Positions 17,037 to 24,806 of a stretch of 39,251 nucleotides of DNA are shown here, piece by piece. The number at the start of each line of letters is the position of its first letter. The stretch's first letter is position 1. The DNA lies in contig DATHJB010000004.1 in assembly GCA_035316325.1 (NCBI GenBank), positions 1-39,251 on the forward strand. The letters are read 5' to 3'. The position numbers and the translations under genes are program-made. This DNA comes from Acidimicrobiales bacterium (GTDB lineage Bacteria; Actinomycetota; Acidimicrobiia; Acidimicrobiales; VFJN01). The notes below the pieces were generated by a model. It was not told the origin of the DNA and ran no database searches. It was given only the letters and a program-made list of their open reading frames with translations.

Positions 17037-18726
17037 CGTCTACCGGGGCATCGGGATCGGCGTCGGGATCGTCGTCGGGCCGCTGGTGAGGATGGGTCGT
17101 CCACCGGAGCTGCCCCCCGCCTCGCCGGTGGACGACCCGGCGGCCGAGGTCGAGCGGGCGCGGCAGGCGCTGGCCGCGGTCAGCGCCGACCTGACGTCCC
17201 GCTCGGCCGCCGCCACCGACCCGACGGCCACGGACATCCTCGACGCCCTCGGCATGATCGCCGCCGACCCCACTCTGGGCGACGACGTGGAGCAGCTCGT
17301 CGACGTCCGCACCGACGCCGTCCACGCCCTCCACCTGCTGTTCGCCCGGCACCGCGACACCCTCGCCGCGGCCGGCGGCTACCTCGCCGAACGGGCGCAG
17401 GACCTCGATGACCTGCGGGACCGGGCCGTCGCCGTCGCCCTGGGACTGCCGATGCCCGGCATCCCCGATCCCGGCCACCCGTTCGTGCTCGCCGCGCACG
17501 ACCTCGGGCCGGCCGACACCGTCGGCATCGACCCCTCGCGCGTGCTGGCGCTGGTGACCGCCCAGGGCGGGCCGACCAGCCACACGGCGATCCTGGCCCG
17601 CTCGCTGGGCCTGCCCTGCGTCGTCGCCTGCACCGGGGTGATGGACGTGGTCGACGGCACCACGGTGGCGGTCGACGCCGAGGCGGGAGTGGTGGAGGCC
17701 GGCGTCGACGGGGCGCGTCGCGACGAGCTGGCCGAGCAGGCCCGGCGTCTCGCCGCCGAGCTGGCGGGGCAGGGCGACGCCGAGTCGGCCGCGGTGGTCG
17801 ACGCGCCGTCGGTCGCCCTGCTGCTCAACATCGGGGCGGTGGCCGACCTCGACGACGTCGTCGACGACCGGTTCGAGGGCGTGGGCCTGTTCCGCACCGA
17901 GTTCCTGTTCCTCGACCGGGTCGACCCGCCGTCCTTCGACGAGCAGCGGGCCGCCTACCGGTCGGTCCTGTCGGCGGCGGCGGGCCGCAAGGTGGTCGTG
18001 CGCACGCTCGACGCCGGCGCCGACAAGCCGCTGCCGTTCATGCCCGTGGCGCCCGGCCCCAACCCCGCGTTGGGGGTGCGGGGGCTGCGGATCGCCCGTC
18101 AGGTCCCCGAGGTGCTGGTCACGCAGCTCGAAGCGCTCGCCGCCGCCGTGGCCGACGTCGACGGGGCCGAGGCCTGGGTGATGGCGCCGATGGTCGCCAC
18201 CGCCGAGGAGGCGTCGTGGTTCGCCCGCCGGGCGCGCCGGGCGGGGCTCGACACCGTCGGGGTGATGGTCGAGGTGCCGGCGGCCGCCCTCCGGGCCCGG
18301 GAGATCCTGGCCGAGGTCGACTTCGTCAGCATCGGCAGCAACGACCTCGCCCAGTACACGTTCGCCGCCGACCGCATGGAAGGCGCCCTCTGGAACCTGC
18401 TCGACCCGTGGCAGCCCGCGCTGTTGCAGTTGATCGCCGGTTGCGCGGCGGCGGGCGCCGAGCTGGGCAAGCCCGTCGGGCTGTGCGGCGAGGCCGCCGC
18501 CGACCCCGCCCTGTCGCCCGTCTTCGCGGGGCTGGGCGTCACGTCGCTGTCGATGTCGGCCCGGGCCGTCCCGCTCGTCCGCCGGGCACTGGGCGCCCGT
18601 TCGCTGGCGGACTGCCGGCGCCTCGCCGCCCAGGTCGTGGCCGCTCCCAGCGCCGAGCAGGCTCGGGCCTGCGCCGTCGCCGCCGTTCAGGCCGGGAGCG
18701 ACGTGAGCCCCACCCGCTCCCAGTAG
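17029..18726 (+). CDS. ptsI: Phosphoenolpyruvate-protein phosphotransferase (Enzyme I)
   Basis: The 565-residue cytosolic enzyme takes phosphate from phosphoenolpyruvate and loads HPr. The phosphohistidine is His185 in GGPTSHTAILARSLGLP. The PEP-binding barrel has VGLFRTEFLFLDR, LDAGADKPLPF, SIGSNDLAQYTFAADR and the active-site Cys486 in PVGLCGEAAADP. The length matches the family. ATG 17029 overlaps ptsH. This is the last gene of the operon. Its 3' end overlaps the oppositely oriented phosphoesterase gene by 40 bases. Confidence 0.95.
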   Translation: MPDVYRGIGIGVGIVVGPLVRMGRPPELPPASPVDDPAAEVERARQALAAVSADLTSRSAAATDPTATDILDALGMIAADPTLGDDVEQLVDVRTDAVHALHLLFARHRDTLAAAGGYLAERAQDLDDLRDRAVAVALGLPMPGIPDPGHPFVLAAHDLGPADTVGIDPSRVLALVTAQGGPTSHTAILARSLGLPCVVACTGVMDVVDGTTVAVDAEAGVVEAGVDGARRDELAEQARRLAAELAGQGDAESAAVVDAPSVALLLNIGAVADLDDVVDDRFEGVGLFRTEFLFLDRVDPPSFDEQRAAYRSVLSAAAGRKVVVRTLDAGADKPLPFMPVAPGPNPALGVRGLRIARQVPEVLVTQLEALAAAVADVDGAEAWVMAPMVATAEEASWFARRARRAGLDTVGVMVEVPAAALRAREILAEVDFVSIGSNDLAQYTFAADRMEGALWNLLDPWQPALLQLIAGCAAAGAELGKPVGLCGEAAADPALSPVFAGLGVTSLSMSARAVPLVRRALGARSLADCRRLAAQVVAAPSAEQARACAVAAVQAGSDVSPTRSQ

Positions 18727-20111
18727 CCGGAGGCGAGGCCCTCCTCCCAGGGCGAGGGCTCCAGCGCGGCGGCGGTCGTCGTGGTGGCGCCCTCGGGGCC
18801 GCAGCCGGCGGTCGGGTCGGGGATGTGCAGGTCGGGGTCGAAGTGGAGGTCGGGCTCGAAGTACTCGGCGCTCAGCAGCTCGCCGGGGTTGTTGGCGTGG
18901 CGGTCGCGCTCGGTCAGGTACCACGGCGTGCGGGCCCGTGGCCCCCGGGCGGGTGCCCCGAGGAAGCGCCACTCCAGGAACCGCAGCACCGACGTGTGGT
19001 CGTACTGCTGGTGGTCGATCGCCCCGGGCAGGGCGCGGGGCGACGCCAGCAGCGTCGGCACGCGGAAGCCGGCCTGGCTGAAGTCGTCCTCGTCGACATC
19101 GCTGGCCCGCTCGTCGGGCAGGTGCGGGGGCCGCTCGTGGTCGAAGAAGCCGCCCCACTCGTCGTAGGTCAGCACGAACAGGCCGTTGCGCCACTGCGGC
19201 GACCGGGCGAAGGCGGCGAACACGTCACGGACGAAGCGCTGGGCGGCCCGGGGGTCGCCGTGGGGGTGGTCGTCGGAGCGGGCGTCGCCCACGAAGGCCG
19301 GGTCGACGAACGTCACCTGCGGGAGGCGACCGGCGGCCGCGTCCTCGTAGTAGCCGTCGATCGTGCGCAGGTGGGGACCCATGCGCGACCCCCACAGCGC
19401 GAGCGGCGGCAGGTCGCTGTAGTAGTCGGCGGTGGTGACGCCGGCGCGGGCCAGGCGGTCGACCACGGTGTCCCACGGGAAGCCGTCGCCGGTGGGGAAG
19501 GCGTTCGTCTTGTTGCCACCCGACTGCCCCGACAGCAGGTACTCCCGGTTCGGGTAGGTCGGGGCCAGCACCGAGGAGTGCCAGCGGTCGCAAGTGACGA
19601 AGCGGCGGGCCAGGGCGTCGTAGACCGGCAGGTCCTCGCCCTCGAAGTACCCGAGGGCGAAGATGTCGTTGCCGCTGCCCTCGGCCAGGAAGCCGCCGTC
19701 GCGCTGGGCCCGGCCGGCGTTCCAGCCGTGCCCGGGGTCGGGGTGGCCGCAGGCCCGCCAGGGGTCGGGATCGGGGAAGTGGATGCGGCGGTAGGTATCG
19801 ACGGGCGCACCGTCGGGGCCGGGGAAGCGCTGGCGCTGCTTGCCGTCGACGGAGAAGCGGCGGCCGTAGCGGCGCCGGCCGGCGTCGATGTAGTCGTGGT
19901 CGCGGGCCAGCCAGCCGAGGTAGCTGTCGAACGAGCGGTTCTCCATCATCACGACGACGACGGTGTCGATCCCGCTCTCGGCCGGCGACCGGTCGAGGAT
20001 CGAGCGGCGGATGGCCCCGTGGCTGGGCGGGCGCGGCCACGGTCGGCAGCCCCCGACGACGATCGAACCCCCCAACGCGAGGCTCGCCTTGATGAGATCC
20101 CGGCGTTCCAT
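18687..20111 (-). CDS. Secreted phosphoesterase, phospholipase C / acid phosphatase-like
   Basis: The 474-residue protein belongs to the phosphoesterase family that includes bacterial non-haemolytic phospholipase C (alkaline phosphatase superfamily). The N-terminus MERRDLIKASLALGGSIVVGGC combines a twin-arginine-like RRDLIK motif with a lipobox-like VGGC, so Tat export with lipid anchoring is likely. Catalytic-site motifs include VVVVMMENRSFDSYLGWL, NREYLLSGQ, VLTYDEWGGFFDHERPP and YDHTSVLRFLEWRF. ATG 20111 is chosen because the signal peptide begins there. Substrate unknown: phospholipids, phosphonates or simple phosphate esters are possible. Confidence 0.88.
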   Translation of the reverse strand: MERRDLIKASLALGGSIVVGGCRPWPRPPSHGAIRRSILDRSPAESGIDTVVVVMMENRSFDSYLGWLARDHDYIDAGRRRYGRRFSVDGKQRQRFPGPDGAPVDTYRRIHFPDPDPWRACGHPDPGHGWNAGRAQRDGGFLAEGSGNDIFALGYFEGEDLPVYDALARRFVTCDRWHSSVLAPTYPNREYLLSGQSGGNKTNAFPTGDGFPWDTVVDRLARAGVTTADYYSDLPPLALWGSRMGPHLRTIDGYYEDAAAGRLPQVTFVDPAFVGDARSDDHPHGDPRAAQRFVRDVFAAFARSPQWRNGLFVLTYDEWGGFFDHERPPHLPDERASDVDEDDFSQAGFRVPTLLASPRALPGAIDHQQYDHTSVLRFLEWRFLGAPARGPRARTPWYLTERDRHANNPGELLSAEYFEPDLHFDPDLHIPDPTAGCGPEGATTTTAAALEPSPWEEGLASGYWERVGLTSLPA

Positions 20112-20214
20112 GCCGGCATCCTGACGATGTAGGGCTCCTCGCACAAGCGTCGATTCGCCTTGTTCCCCGGGTGTTTCCGCCGCGGCCACGGCGGTCGTCC
20201 AGCCGTCACTTGGG

Positions 20215-20242
20215 TTGACGTATTCCTATATCGGTATATGAT
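20215..20242 (+). promoter_or_regulatory. Promoter and putative operator of the arsR-type gene
   Basis: TTGACG (20215-20220), 16 bases and TATGAT (20237-20242) make a strong sigma-70-like promoter whose start site falls at or next to the GTG at 20250. Between them lies an AT-rich imperfect palindrome around ATAT-CGGT-ATAT (20228-20239), a likely site for autorepression. Confidence 0.7.
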
Positions 20243-20249
20243 CGTCGGT

Positions 20250-20612
20250 GTGGCACGAGCGGCGACGACGACAGACGTGTTCAACGCGGTGGCCGAGCCC
20301 CGCCGACGGGAGATCCTCGACGCCCTGGTCGACGGGGGAGAGCGACCCGTCGGCGAGCTGGTGCGGGTGCTCGGGCTGGGGCAGCCCCAGGTGTCGAAGC
20401 ACCTGCGGGTCCTGCGCGAGGTCGGGGCGGTCGCGGTGCGCGACGAGGGCCGGCAGCGGCTCTACCGGGTGAACGGCCGGGCGCTGAAGCCGATCCACGA
20501 CTGGGTGAGCAACTACGAGCGCACGTGGTCGGAGCGGTTCGAGCTGCTGGACACGGTGTTGGAAGACCTCAAGGAAGACCGAGACAAGGAGGAAGGTCAT
20601 GGCAGTGAGTAG
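20250..20612 (+). CDS. ArsR-family winged-helix regulator
   Basis: The 120-residue regulator has the ArsR fold: DVFNAVAEPRRREILDAL, then PVGELVRVLGLGQPQVSKHL as the recognition segment, and RDEGRQRLYRVNGRALKPI as the wing. It lacks metal-binding cysteine motifs and belongs to the group regularly paired with a SRPBCC gene, which follows and overlaps by 14 bases. GTG 20250 is preferred over ATG 20238 because the promoter -10 (TATGAT) covers the latter; the transcript is probably leaderless. Confidence 0.9.
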   Translation: MARAATTTDVFNAVAEPRRREILDALVDGGERPVGELVRVLGLGQPQVSKHLRVLREVGAVAVRDEGRQRLYRVNGRALKPIHDWVSNYERTWSERFELLDTVLEDLKEDRDKEEGHGSE

Positions 20613-21099
20613 CGGAACGGCGAAGGTGACGCTCCCGAGCGACGAGGAGATCCTCATCACCAGGGAGCTCGATGCCCCGCGGCACCTCGTCTACCGGGCG
20701 TGGACCACGCCCGAGCTGGTGACGCGCTGGTGGGCCGGCCACCGCGGCCGCATGGCCAGCGTCGAGATCGACCTGCAGGTCGGCGGTCGGTGGCGCTACG
20801 TGATGGAGGCCAACGGCGGCTTCGAGGTCGCCTTCCACGGCACGTACCGGGAGATCGTCCCCGACGAGCGGATCGTCATGACCGAGATCTACGAGACACC
20901 CGACACCGAGGGCATGCCCGACGACGCGGCCCCGGTGAACATCGTCACCTTCGCCGAGTCCGACGGTCGCACCACCCTCTCGTTGCTGACGCACGCCGGC
21001 AGCAAGGAGCTGCGCGACATCATCCTCGACTCCGGCATGGAGGGCGGCATGCAGGAGCAGATGGACGTCCTGGAGGAACTGGCCGCCTCGCTCGCCTGA
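20599..21099 (+). CDS. SRPBCC (AHSA1/START-like) domain protein
   Basis: The 166-residue protein has the SRPBCC ligand-pocket fold: ITRELDAPRHLVYRAWTTPE, LVTRWWAGHRG, VGGRWRYVMEANGG, FHGTYREIVPDERIV and a C-terminal long helix QEQMDVLEELAASL. Such proteins bind hydrophobic small molecules, and paired ArsR/SRPBCC genes are common in actinobacteria without a settled role. AAGGAGG just before the ATG is the clearest ribosome-binding site of this region; the start lies within the arsR-type gene. Confidence 0.9.
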   Translation: MAVSSGTAKVTLPSDEEILITRELDAPRHLVYRAWTTPELVTRWWAGHRGRMASVEIDLQVGGRWRYVMEANGGFEVAFHGTYREIVPDERIVMTEIYETPDTEGMPDDAAPVNIVTFAESDGRTTLSLLTHAGSKELRDIILDSGMEGGMQEQMDVLEELAASLA

Positions 21100-21103
21100 G
21101 CGG

Positions 21104-21682
21104 TCAGGACGACGACGGCTCCGGCGCGTAGTCGGCGAAGCGGGGTGCCCAGGTCTCGTGGTCGACCTGGGCACCGTTCGCGGCGTAGCTGATGGCGTGG
21201 TACCAGCCGGCGAGGAAGAGGAGGTCGAGCCGCTGCTCGGTTGACCGGGTGGCGGCGAGGGCCGACCAGGCGTCGTCGTCGAGGTGCGACGTGTCGTGCA
21301 GCTGGTCTGCGGCGGCGACGAGGGCGGCCTCGGCGGGGTCGGTCCAGCACGCATCGGCGGGGGAGCCGTGGGTGAGTGACGCCACCTGGTCGCGGTCGAG
21401 CCCCACCCGCTCGGCGTACACCGCCACGTGCACGCCCCACTCGTACTCGCAGGCGCAGCGGGCACACGTGCGAAGGATGACGATCTCGCGCTCGCGCCTC
21501 GACAGCGACAGGTCCCGGCCCAGCTCGTAGCGACCCCAATGGCCCATCGCGGCGCTCATCGTGGGGTTGCGGACCAGCGTGCGGAACAGGGCGATCGGTT
21601 CCGCGTCACTGGGCATCATCGTTGCCAGCAGCGGGCCGGCGGTGTCGTCGAACGGGGCGGTCACGGGGTCGATGCGGGCCAT
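21104..21682 (-). CDS. Carboxymuconolactone decarboxylase (AhpD-like) family protein
   Basis: The 192-residue all-helical protein carries the CMD core: REREIVILRTCARCACEYEW, GVHVAVYAERVGL and a C-terminal FLAGWYHAISYAANG. The Cys and His residues of TCARCACEYEWGVH are those expected in AhpD-like peroxidase or reductase members, so a redox role is plausible. True carboxymuconolactone decarboxylase activity is unlikely without other aromatic-pathway genes. ATG 21682 has TACCGT eight bases upstream. It is divergent from the HxlR-type gene and convergent with the SRPBCC gene. Confidence 0.85.
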   Translation of the reverse strand: MARIDPVTAPFDDTAGPLLATMMPSDAEPIALFRTLVRNPTMSAAMGHWGRYELGRDLSLSRREREIVILRTCARCACEYEWGVHVAVYAERVGLDRDQVASLTHGSPADACWTDPAEAALVAAADQLHDTSHLDDDAWSALAATRSTEQRLDLLFLAGWYHAISYAANGAQVDHETWAPRFADYAPEPSSS

Positions 21683-21690
21683 GTCCGGGC

Positions 21691-21696
21691 ACGGTA
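21691..21696 (-). promoter_or_regulatory. Possible -10 hexamer TACCGT of the CMD-family gene
   Basis: It is eight bases before the ATG at 21682, directly next to the inverted repeat at 21699-21715, so a protein bound there would block this promoter. Confidence 0.35.
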
Positions 21697-21698
21697 GC

Positions 21699-21715
21699 GT
21701 TTCGGAAATAGAAAC
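21699..21715. promoter_or_regulatory. Inverted repeat GTTTC-N7-GAAAC, candidate HxlR operator
   Basis: A perfect 5-7-5 inverted repeat in the short divergent space between the CMD gene and the HxlR-type gene. Its position fits autoregulation and control of the CMD gene by HxlR; this is inference. Confidence 0.5.
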
Positions 21716-21740
21716 ACGACGAGCCGGAGAAGGAGCCATC

Positions 21741-22091
21741 GTGACGCCACGGCCCGGCCGTCCCGTCCGAGGATCGACCACCGGCCGCCCGCTCATGGCC
21801 GCGCTCGATCTGCTGGGTCGGCGCTGGGCGCTGCGGATCCTGTGGGAGCTCCGCCACGGCCCCCTCGGCGCCCGGGCGCTGCGGGACCGCTGCGACCGGA
21901 TGTCGTCGAGCGTCCTCTACCAGCGGCTCAGCGAGCTGACCGGCGCCGGCCTCGTCGTGCGCGACGACACCGAGCGCTACGAGCTCAGCGACCTCGGTCG
22001 GACCCTCGGTGCCGCCATCGAGCCCCTCGACGCCTGGGCCCAGACGTGGGCCCGGCCGACGTCACCGGGCACCGGTAGCGTGCCGACATGA
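21741..22091 (+). CDS. HxlR-family winged-helix regulator
   Basis: The 116-residue protein has the HxlR pattern: LMAALDLLGRRWALRILWEL, GPLGARALRDRCDRMSSSVL, YQRLSELTGAGLVVRDD and YELSDLGRTLGAAIEPLDAW. HxlR proteins respond to aldehydes, quinones or other electrophiles, which fits the quinone-oxidoreductase-like gene that follows with an ATGA overlap. AAGGAG (21730-21735) five bases before GTG 21741 fixes the start. Confidence 0.92.
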   Translation: MTPRPGRPVRGSTTGRPLMAALDLLGRRWALRILWELRHGPLGARALRDRCDRMSSSVLYQRLSELTGAGLVVRDDTERYELSDLGRTLGAAIEPLDAWAQTWARPTSPGTGSVPT

Positions 22092-23050
22092 AGGCTGCCG
22101 TTTACTACGAGACGGGTGGGCCCGACGTCTTCCGCTACGAGGATGTCCCCGATCCGACCTGCCACCCCAGTGGGGTGCTGATCGCCGTCGAGGTCATCAG
22201 CATCGAGGGCGGCGACGTGCTGCACCGGGCGGGCGGCGAGATGACGTCGAGCCCGCACATCGTCGGCTACCAGGCCGCCGGCACCATCGTGGAGGTCGGC
22301 GCCGACGTCGACGACCGTCACGTGGGGCAGAAGGTGGTCGCCACGATGGTGTCGGGCTCGCACGCCGAGCTGGTGGCGGTGCCGTCGATCGTGACGTGGC
22401 CCATCCCCGACGGCGCCGACGTCGTCGCCGCGGCCTGCGTGCCCATCGGCTTCGGGACCGCGCACGACTGCCTGTTCGAGTTCGGGCACCTGGTCGAGGG
22501 CGAGACGGTGCTCGTCCAGGCGGGCGCGGGCGGCGTGGGCATCGCCGCGATCCAGCTGGCCAAGCGGGCGGGCGCCACGGTGGTCGCCACGGCGTCGAGC
22601 CTCGAACGCCTGGAGCGCGTGCGGCCGCTCGGGCTCGACCACGCCGTCGACTACACGCAGGGCGACTGGGTGGACCAGGTCCGGGCGCTCACGGGTGGCC
22701 GGGGTGTCGACCTGGTCGTCGACTCGGTCGGCGGCTCGATCCTGGCCGGCAGTGTCCGCTCGCTCGACTACCGCGGGCGTTGCGTCGCCGTCGGCAACGC
22801 CGGCCGGGAGCCGAGGCTGCTCGACGTGTCGCTGCTGTCGGCCGGCAACTGCTCGCTCACGGCGGTCTTCTTCGGGCTGGAGGTGGTGCAGCCCCGGGGT
22901 CGGGCGATGGTGGCGGAGCTGGTCGACGACGTGGCCGCCGGACGCCTGCAGGTGCTGGTGGACCGCACCTACCCGCTCGCCGACGCCGCCGACGCCCACG
23001 CCTACCTGGAGAGCCGTCAGGCCGTCGGCCGGGTGGTGCTGGTGCCCTGA
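22088..23050 (+). CDS. Zinc-independent quinone oxidoreductase-like dehydrogenase
   Basis: The 320-residue medium-chain dehydrogenase is of the QOR/zeta-crystallin type. It has the NADPH motif VLVQAGAGGVGIAAIQLAKRAGA, then GVDLVVDSVGGS, and lacks the zinc-binding Cys and GHE motifs of alcohol dehydrogenases. Such enzymes reduce quinones or alpha,beta-unsaturated carbonyls with NADPH. It overlaps the HxlR-type gene by four bases and is almost certainly co-transcribed with it as a stress-response pair. Substrate unknown. Confidence 0.9.
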   Translation: MKAAVYYETGGPDVFRYEDVPDPTCHPSGVLIAVEVISIEGGDVLHRAGGEMTSSPHIVGYQAAGTIVEVGADVDDRHVGQKVVATMVSGSHAELVAVPSIVTWPIPDGADVVAAACVPIGFGTAHDCLFEFGHLVEGETVLVQAGAGGVGIAAIQLAKRAGATVVATASSLERLERVRPLGLDHAVDYTQGDWVDQVRALTGGRGVDLVVDSVGGSILAGSVRSLDYRGRCVAVGNAGREPRLLDVSLLSAGNCSLTAVFFGLEVVQPRGRAMVAELVDDVAAGRLQVLVDRTYPLADAADAHAYLESRQAVGRVVLVP

Positions 23051-23110
23051 CGCCCGGTCCCGGCGGGGCCGACGGGAACCAGCCGGGTTGCACAACTCGT
23101 CCGAAGCGGC

Positions 23111-23629
23111 ATGATGCGACGTGGAGGACTCGTGGTGGGGGCAATCCTGGTGGGGCTGATCGCAGGGTGCGGGGACGACGGTTCGTCGGCCGGGCCGTTC
23201 GGCGCGGGCGGCGTCGGCGAGCCCGACGCCGGCACCCTGGTGGAGGGCGACGGCTACCGGGGAGTGCTGCTCGACGCCGGGCCGACGTTCGAGGGGGCCG
23301 AGGGGTTCGTGCCGACCGAGGCCGACGTCGCCCGGTTCGAGGAACGGCTCCCGGCGGCGCTGCCGGCGGCCGTCAACGCCAGCGGCGAGGAGGTCACACC
23401 CGACGACCTGGGCGGCTACGTGCGCCAGTACGCGGGCGTCAGCGGCGGGTCGGACGGTGGCCGCCAGCTGGTGGTGGCGGGCATCTGCGACACGGCGGCG
23501 GCGGACGGCATGAGCGACTGGGAGCACGGCTGGATCGAGGTCAGCGACGGCGGCGCCTGCTTCTGGGACGCCACGATGGACCTGGCGACGGGCGAGATCC
23601 TGCACGTCTACTTCCACGGGTCCGGCTGA
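23111..23629 (+). CDS. Lipoprotein of unknown function
   Basis: The 172-residue protein starts with a lipoprotein signal peptide (MMRRGGLVVGAILVGLIAGC, lipidated Cys20) and an Asp/Gly/Ser linker. The mature part has no recognised domain. A pair of cysteines (GICDTAAAD and GGACFWDA) could form a disulfide, and VSDGGACFWDATMDLATGEI recalls secreted actinobacterial proteins of unknown role. A second ATG three bases on is equally possible as start. Confidence 0.75.
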   Translation: MMRRGGLVVGAILVGLIAGCGDDGSSAGPFGAGGVGEPDAGTLVEGDGYRGVLLDAGPTFEGAEGFVPTEADVARFEERLPAALPAAVNASGEEVTPDDLGGYVRQYAGVSGGSDGGRQLVVAGICDTAAADGMSDWEHGWIEVSDGGACFWDATMDLATGEILHVYFHGSG

Positions 23630-23662
23630 GGCGGGAGAGGCGGCAGCGGTGGGCGGGTCGCG

Positions 23663-24193
23663 GTGACGCTGGTCGTCGAGGTGGTGGCCGAGCTGATCGG
23701 CGGGCTGGTGCGGCTGGCCGTCGCCTATGCGCTCGGGTCGGTCGTGTACCTGCTGGTCCGGGCCGCCCGACGCCGCCGGCACGACCAGGCCGACCCCGCC
23801 ACCGTCGTCGACACCTACGGCCGCAGCTGGGCGGTGCGCGTGGCGTTGGCCCCGACGCCGTTGCGCTACGTGCAGCGGGACGAGCCGGCGCACCCGTCGC
23901 AGCCGGTCGAGCGCCTCGAGGAGACGTCGCAGGTCGCGGCGTGGTCGGTGCTCGCCGTCGGTCTGGTGGTCGTCACGATCCTGGTCCTGGAGGTCCTGCT
24001 GGTCGCCGTGGTGGCGGTGCTGGTGTTCGCGTCGTGGCTGCTGCGGGGCAGCTGGCAGTGCGAGCTGGTCGCACCCGACGGCCGCAGCTGGCACATCCCC
24101 GTGGGGACGCTGCCCGCCGCGGTCGCCGAGCGCGAGCAGATCCGGGCCCAGATCGAACGGGGCGCCGCCCCGTCGCCGGGCCGCTCGGGCTGA
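23663..24193 (+). CDS. Two-span membrane protein of unknown function
   Basis: The 176-residue product has an N-terminal hydrophobic helix (VVAELIGGLVRLAVAYAL), a basic cytoplasmic patch (RAARRRRHDQ), a long hydrophobic stretch around AWSVLAVGLVVVTILVLEVL that may form one or two spans, and a soluble C-terminal part (WQCELVAPDGRSWHIPVGTL). A similar DTYGRSWAVRVALAP phrase lies between the spans, so the two soluble parts may be weak repeats. The GTG start lies 33 bases after the lipoprotein gene; the two may form an operon. No function can be assigned. Confidence 0.65.
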   Translation: MTLVVEVVAELIGGLVRLAVAYALGSVVYLLVRAARRRRHDQADPATVVDTYGRSWAVRVALAPTPLRYVQRDEPAHPSQPVERLEETSQVAAWSVLAVGLVVVTILVLEVLLVAVVAVLVFASWLLRGSWQCELVAPDGRSWHIPVGTLPAAVAEREQIRAQIERGAAPSPGRSG

Positions 24194-24197
24194 GCCG

Positions 24198-24599
24198 CTA
24201 CGCCTGGGGCGGGGGCACCGGGGCCTGGGCCGGGGCGCCGAACTGGGCGGCCTCGTAGTCGGCGGCGGTGATGTCCTTGTGGAAGCGCTTGTGCACCCAG
24301 TGACGCTCGCCCAGCAGGTCGAGCTTGCCCCACATGCCCGACACCGGGCCGAGCTGCGTCCGCCGCGGCAGCGTGGCGATCAGCTCCTTGGGCCGCACGC
24401 TGAACTTGCCGGCGCGCAGCACGTAGATCGCGTCCTCGGTGACGCACACGATCCGGTACTTGATGAAGAAGAAGACGATGTAGGTGATCAGGAACATCCA
24501 GGGACTCGGCCCCGTCTGGCAGACGAAGGTCTGCCGGATGCGGCTACCCGGAGGTAGTAAGGGCTGGGACCGGGTCGCCAGCTTGTCCCGCAATGCCAT
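24198..24599 (-). CDS. Small membrane-associated protein, possibly PH-like
   Basis: The 133-residue product has one hydrophobic segment (PSPWMFLITYIVFFFIKYRI) followed by VCVTEDAIYVLRAGKFSVRPKEL, a strand pattern like bacterial PH domains, and a Pro/Gln/Ala-rich C-terminus. GGGAGGA about ten bases before the ATG at 24599 is a good ribosome-binding site. Its 5' end overlaps the end of the small lipoprotein gene upstream on the same strand. Function unknown. Confidence 0.75.
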   Translation of the reverse strand: MALRDKLATRSQPLLPPGSRIRQTFVCQTGPSPWMFLITYIVFFFIKYRIVCVTEDAIYVLRAGKFSVRPKELIATLPRRTQLGPVSGMWGKLDLLGERHWVHKRFHKDITAADYEAAQFGAPAQAPVPPPQA

Positions 24600-24765
24600 A
24601 GGTGTGTCCTCCCGCGATTGCTTGCGGCGAAGGTAGCCCGCTCGCGGGGTGGCCCTGTTCAAGCTTCTCGGGCTCGTCGTCGGTGCCCGCCGTGCAGCCG
24701 GACGACGAGCAGCCGGACGCCAGCATCACGGAGGCGGCCAGGATCACCACCCAGCGATGTCGCAT
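24544..24765 (-). CDS. Very small lipoprotein, doubtful 3' part
   Basis: From ATG 24765 the sequence encodes a clear lipoprotein signal (RHRWVVILAASVMLASGC, Cys19 lipidated) and a short acidic mature part (TAGTDDEPEKLEQGHP). After about residue 45 the codon use becomes irregular and the frame runs through the ribosome-binding site and 56 bases into the next gene. Either a true 73-residue lipoprotein overlaps its neighbour, or the gene has lost its original end by frameshift. A start at 24786 would add seven residues. Confidence 0.45.
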   Translation of the reverse strand: MRHRWVVILAASVMLASGCSSSGCTAGTDDEPEKLEQGHPASGLPSPQAIAGGHTYGIAGQAGDPVPALTTSG

Positions 24766-24806
24766 GCACTGTCTACGCTCGGGCACCCGAAAGGGTTTCC
24801 CCGGAC

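Noticed and set aside
19225..20040. Alternative minus-strand frames inside the phosphoesterase gene
   Set aside because: They lack the MMENRSFDSYLG and YDEWGGFFDH motifs found in the chosen frame and are Pro/Arg-rich shadows.
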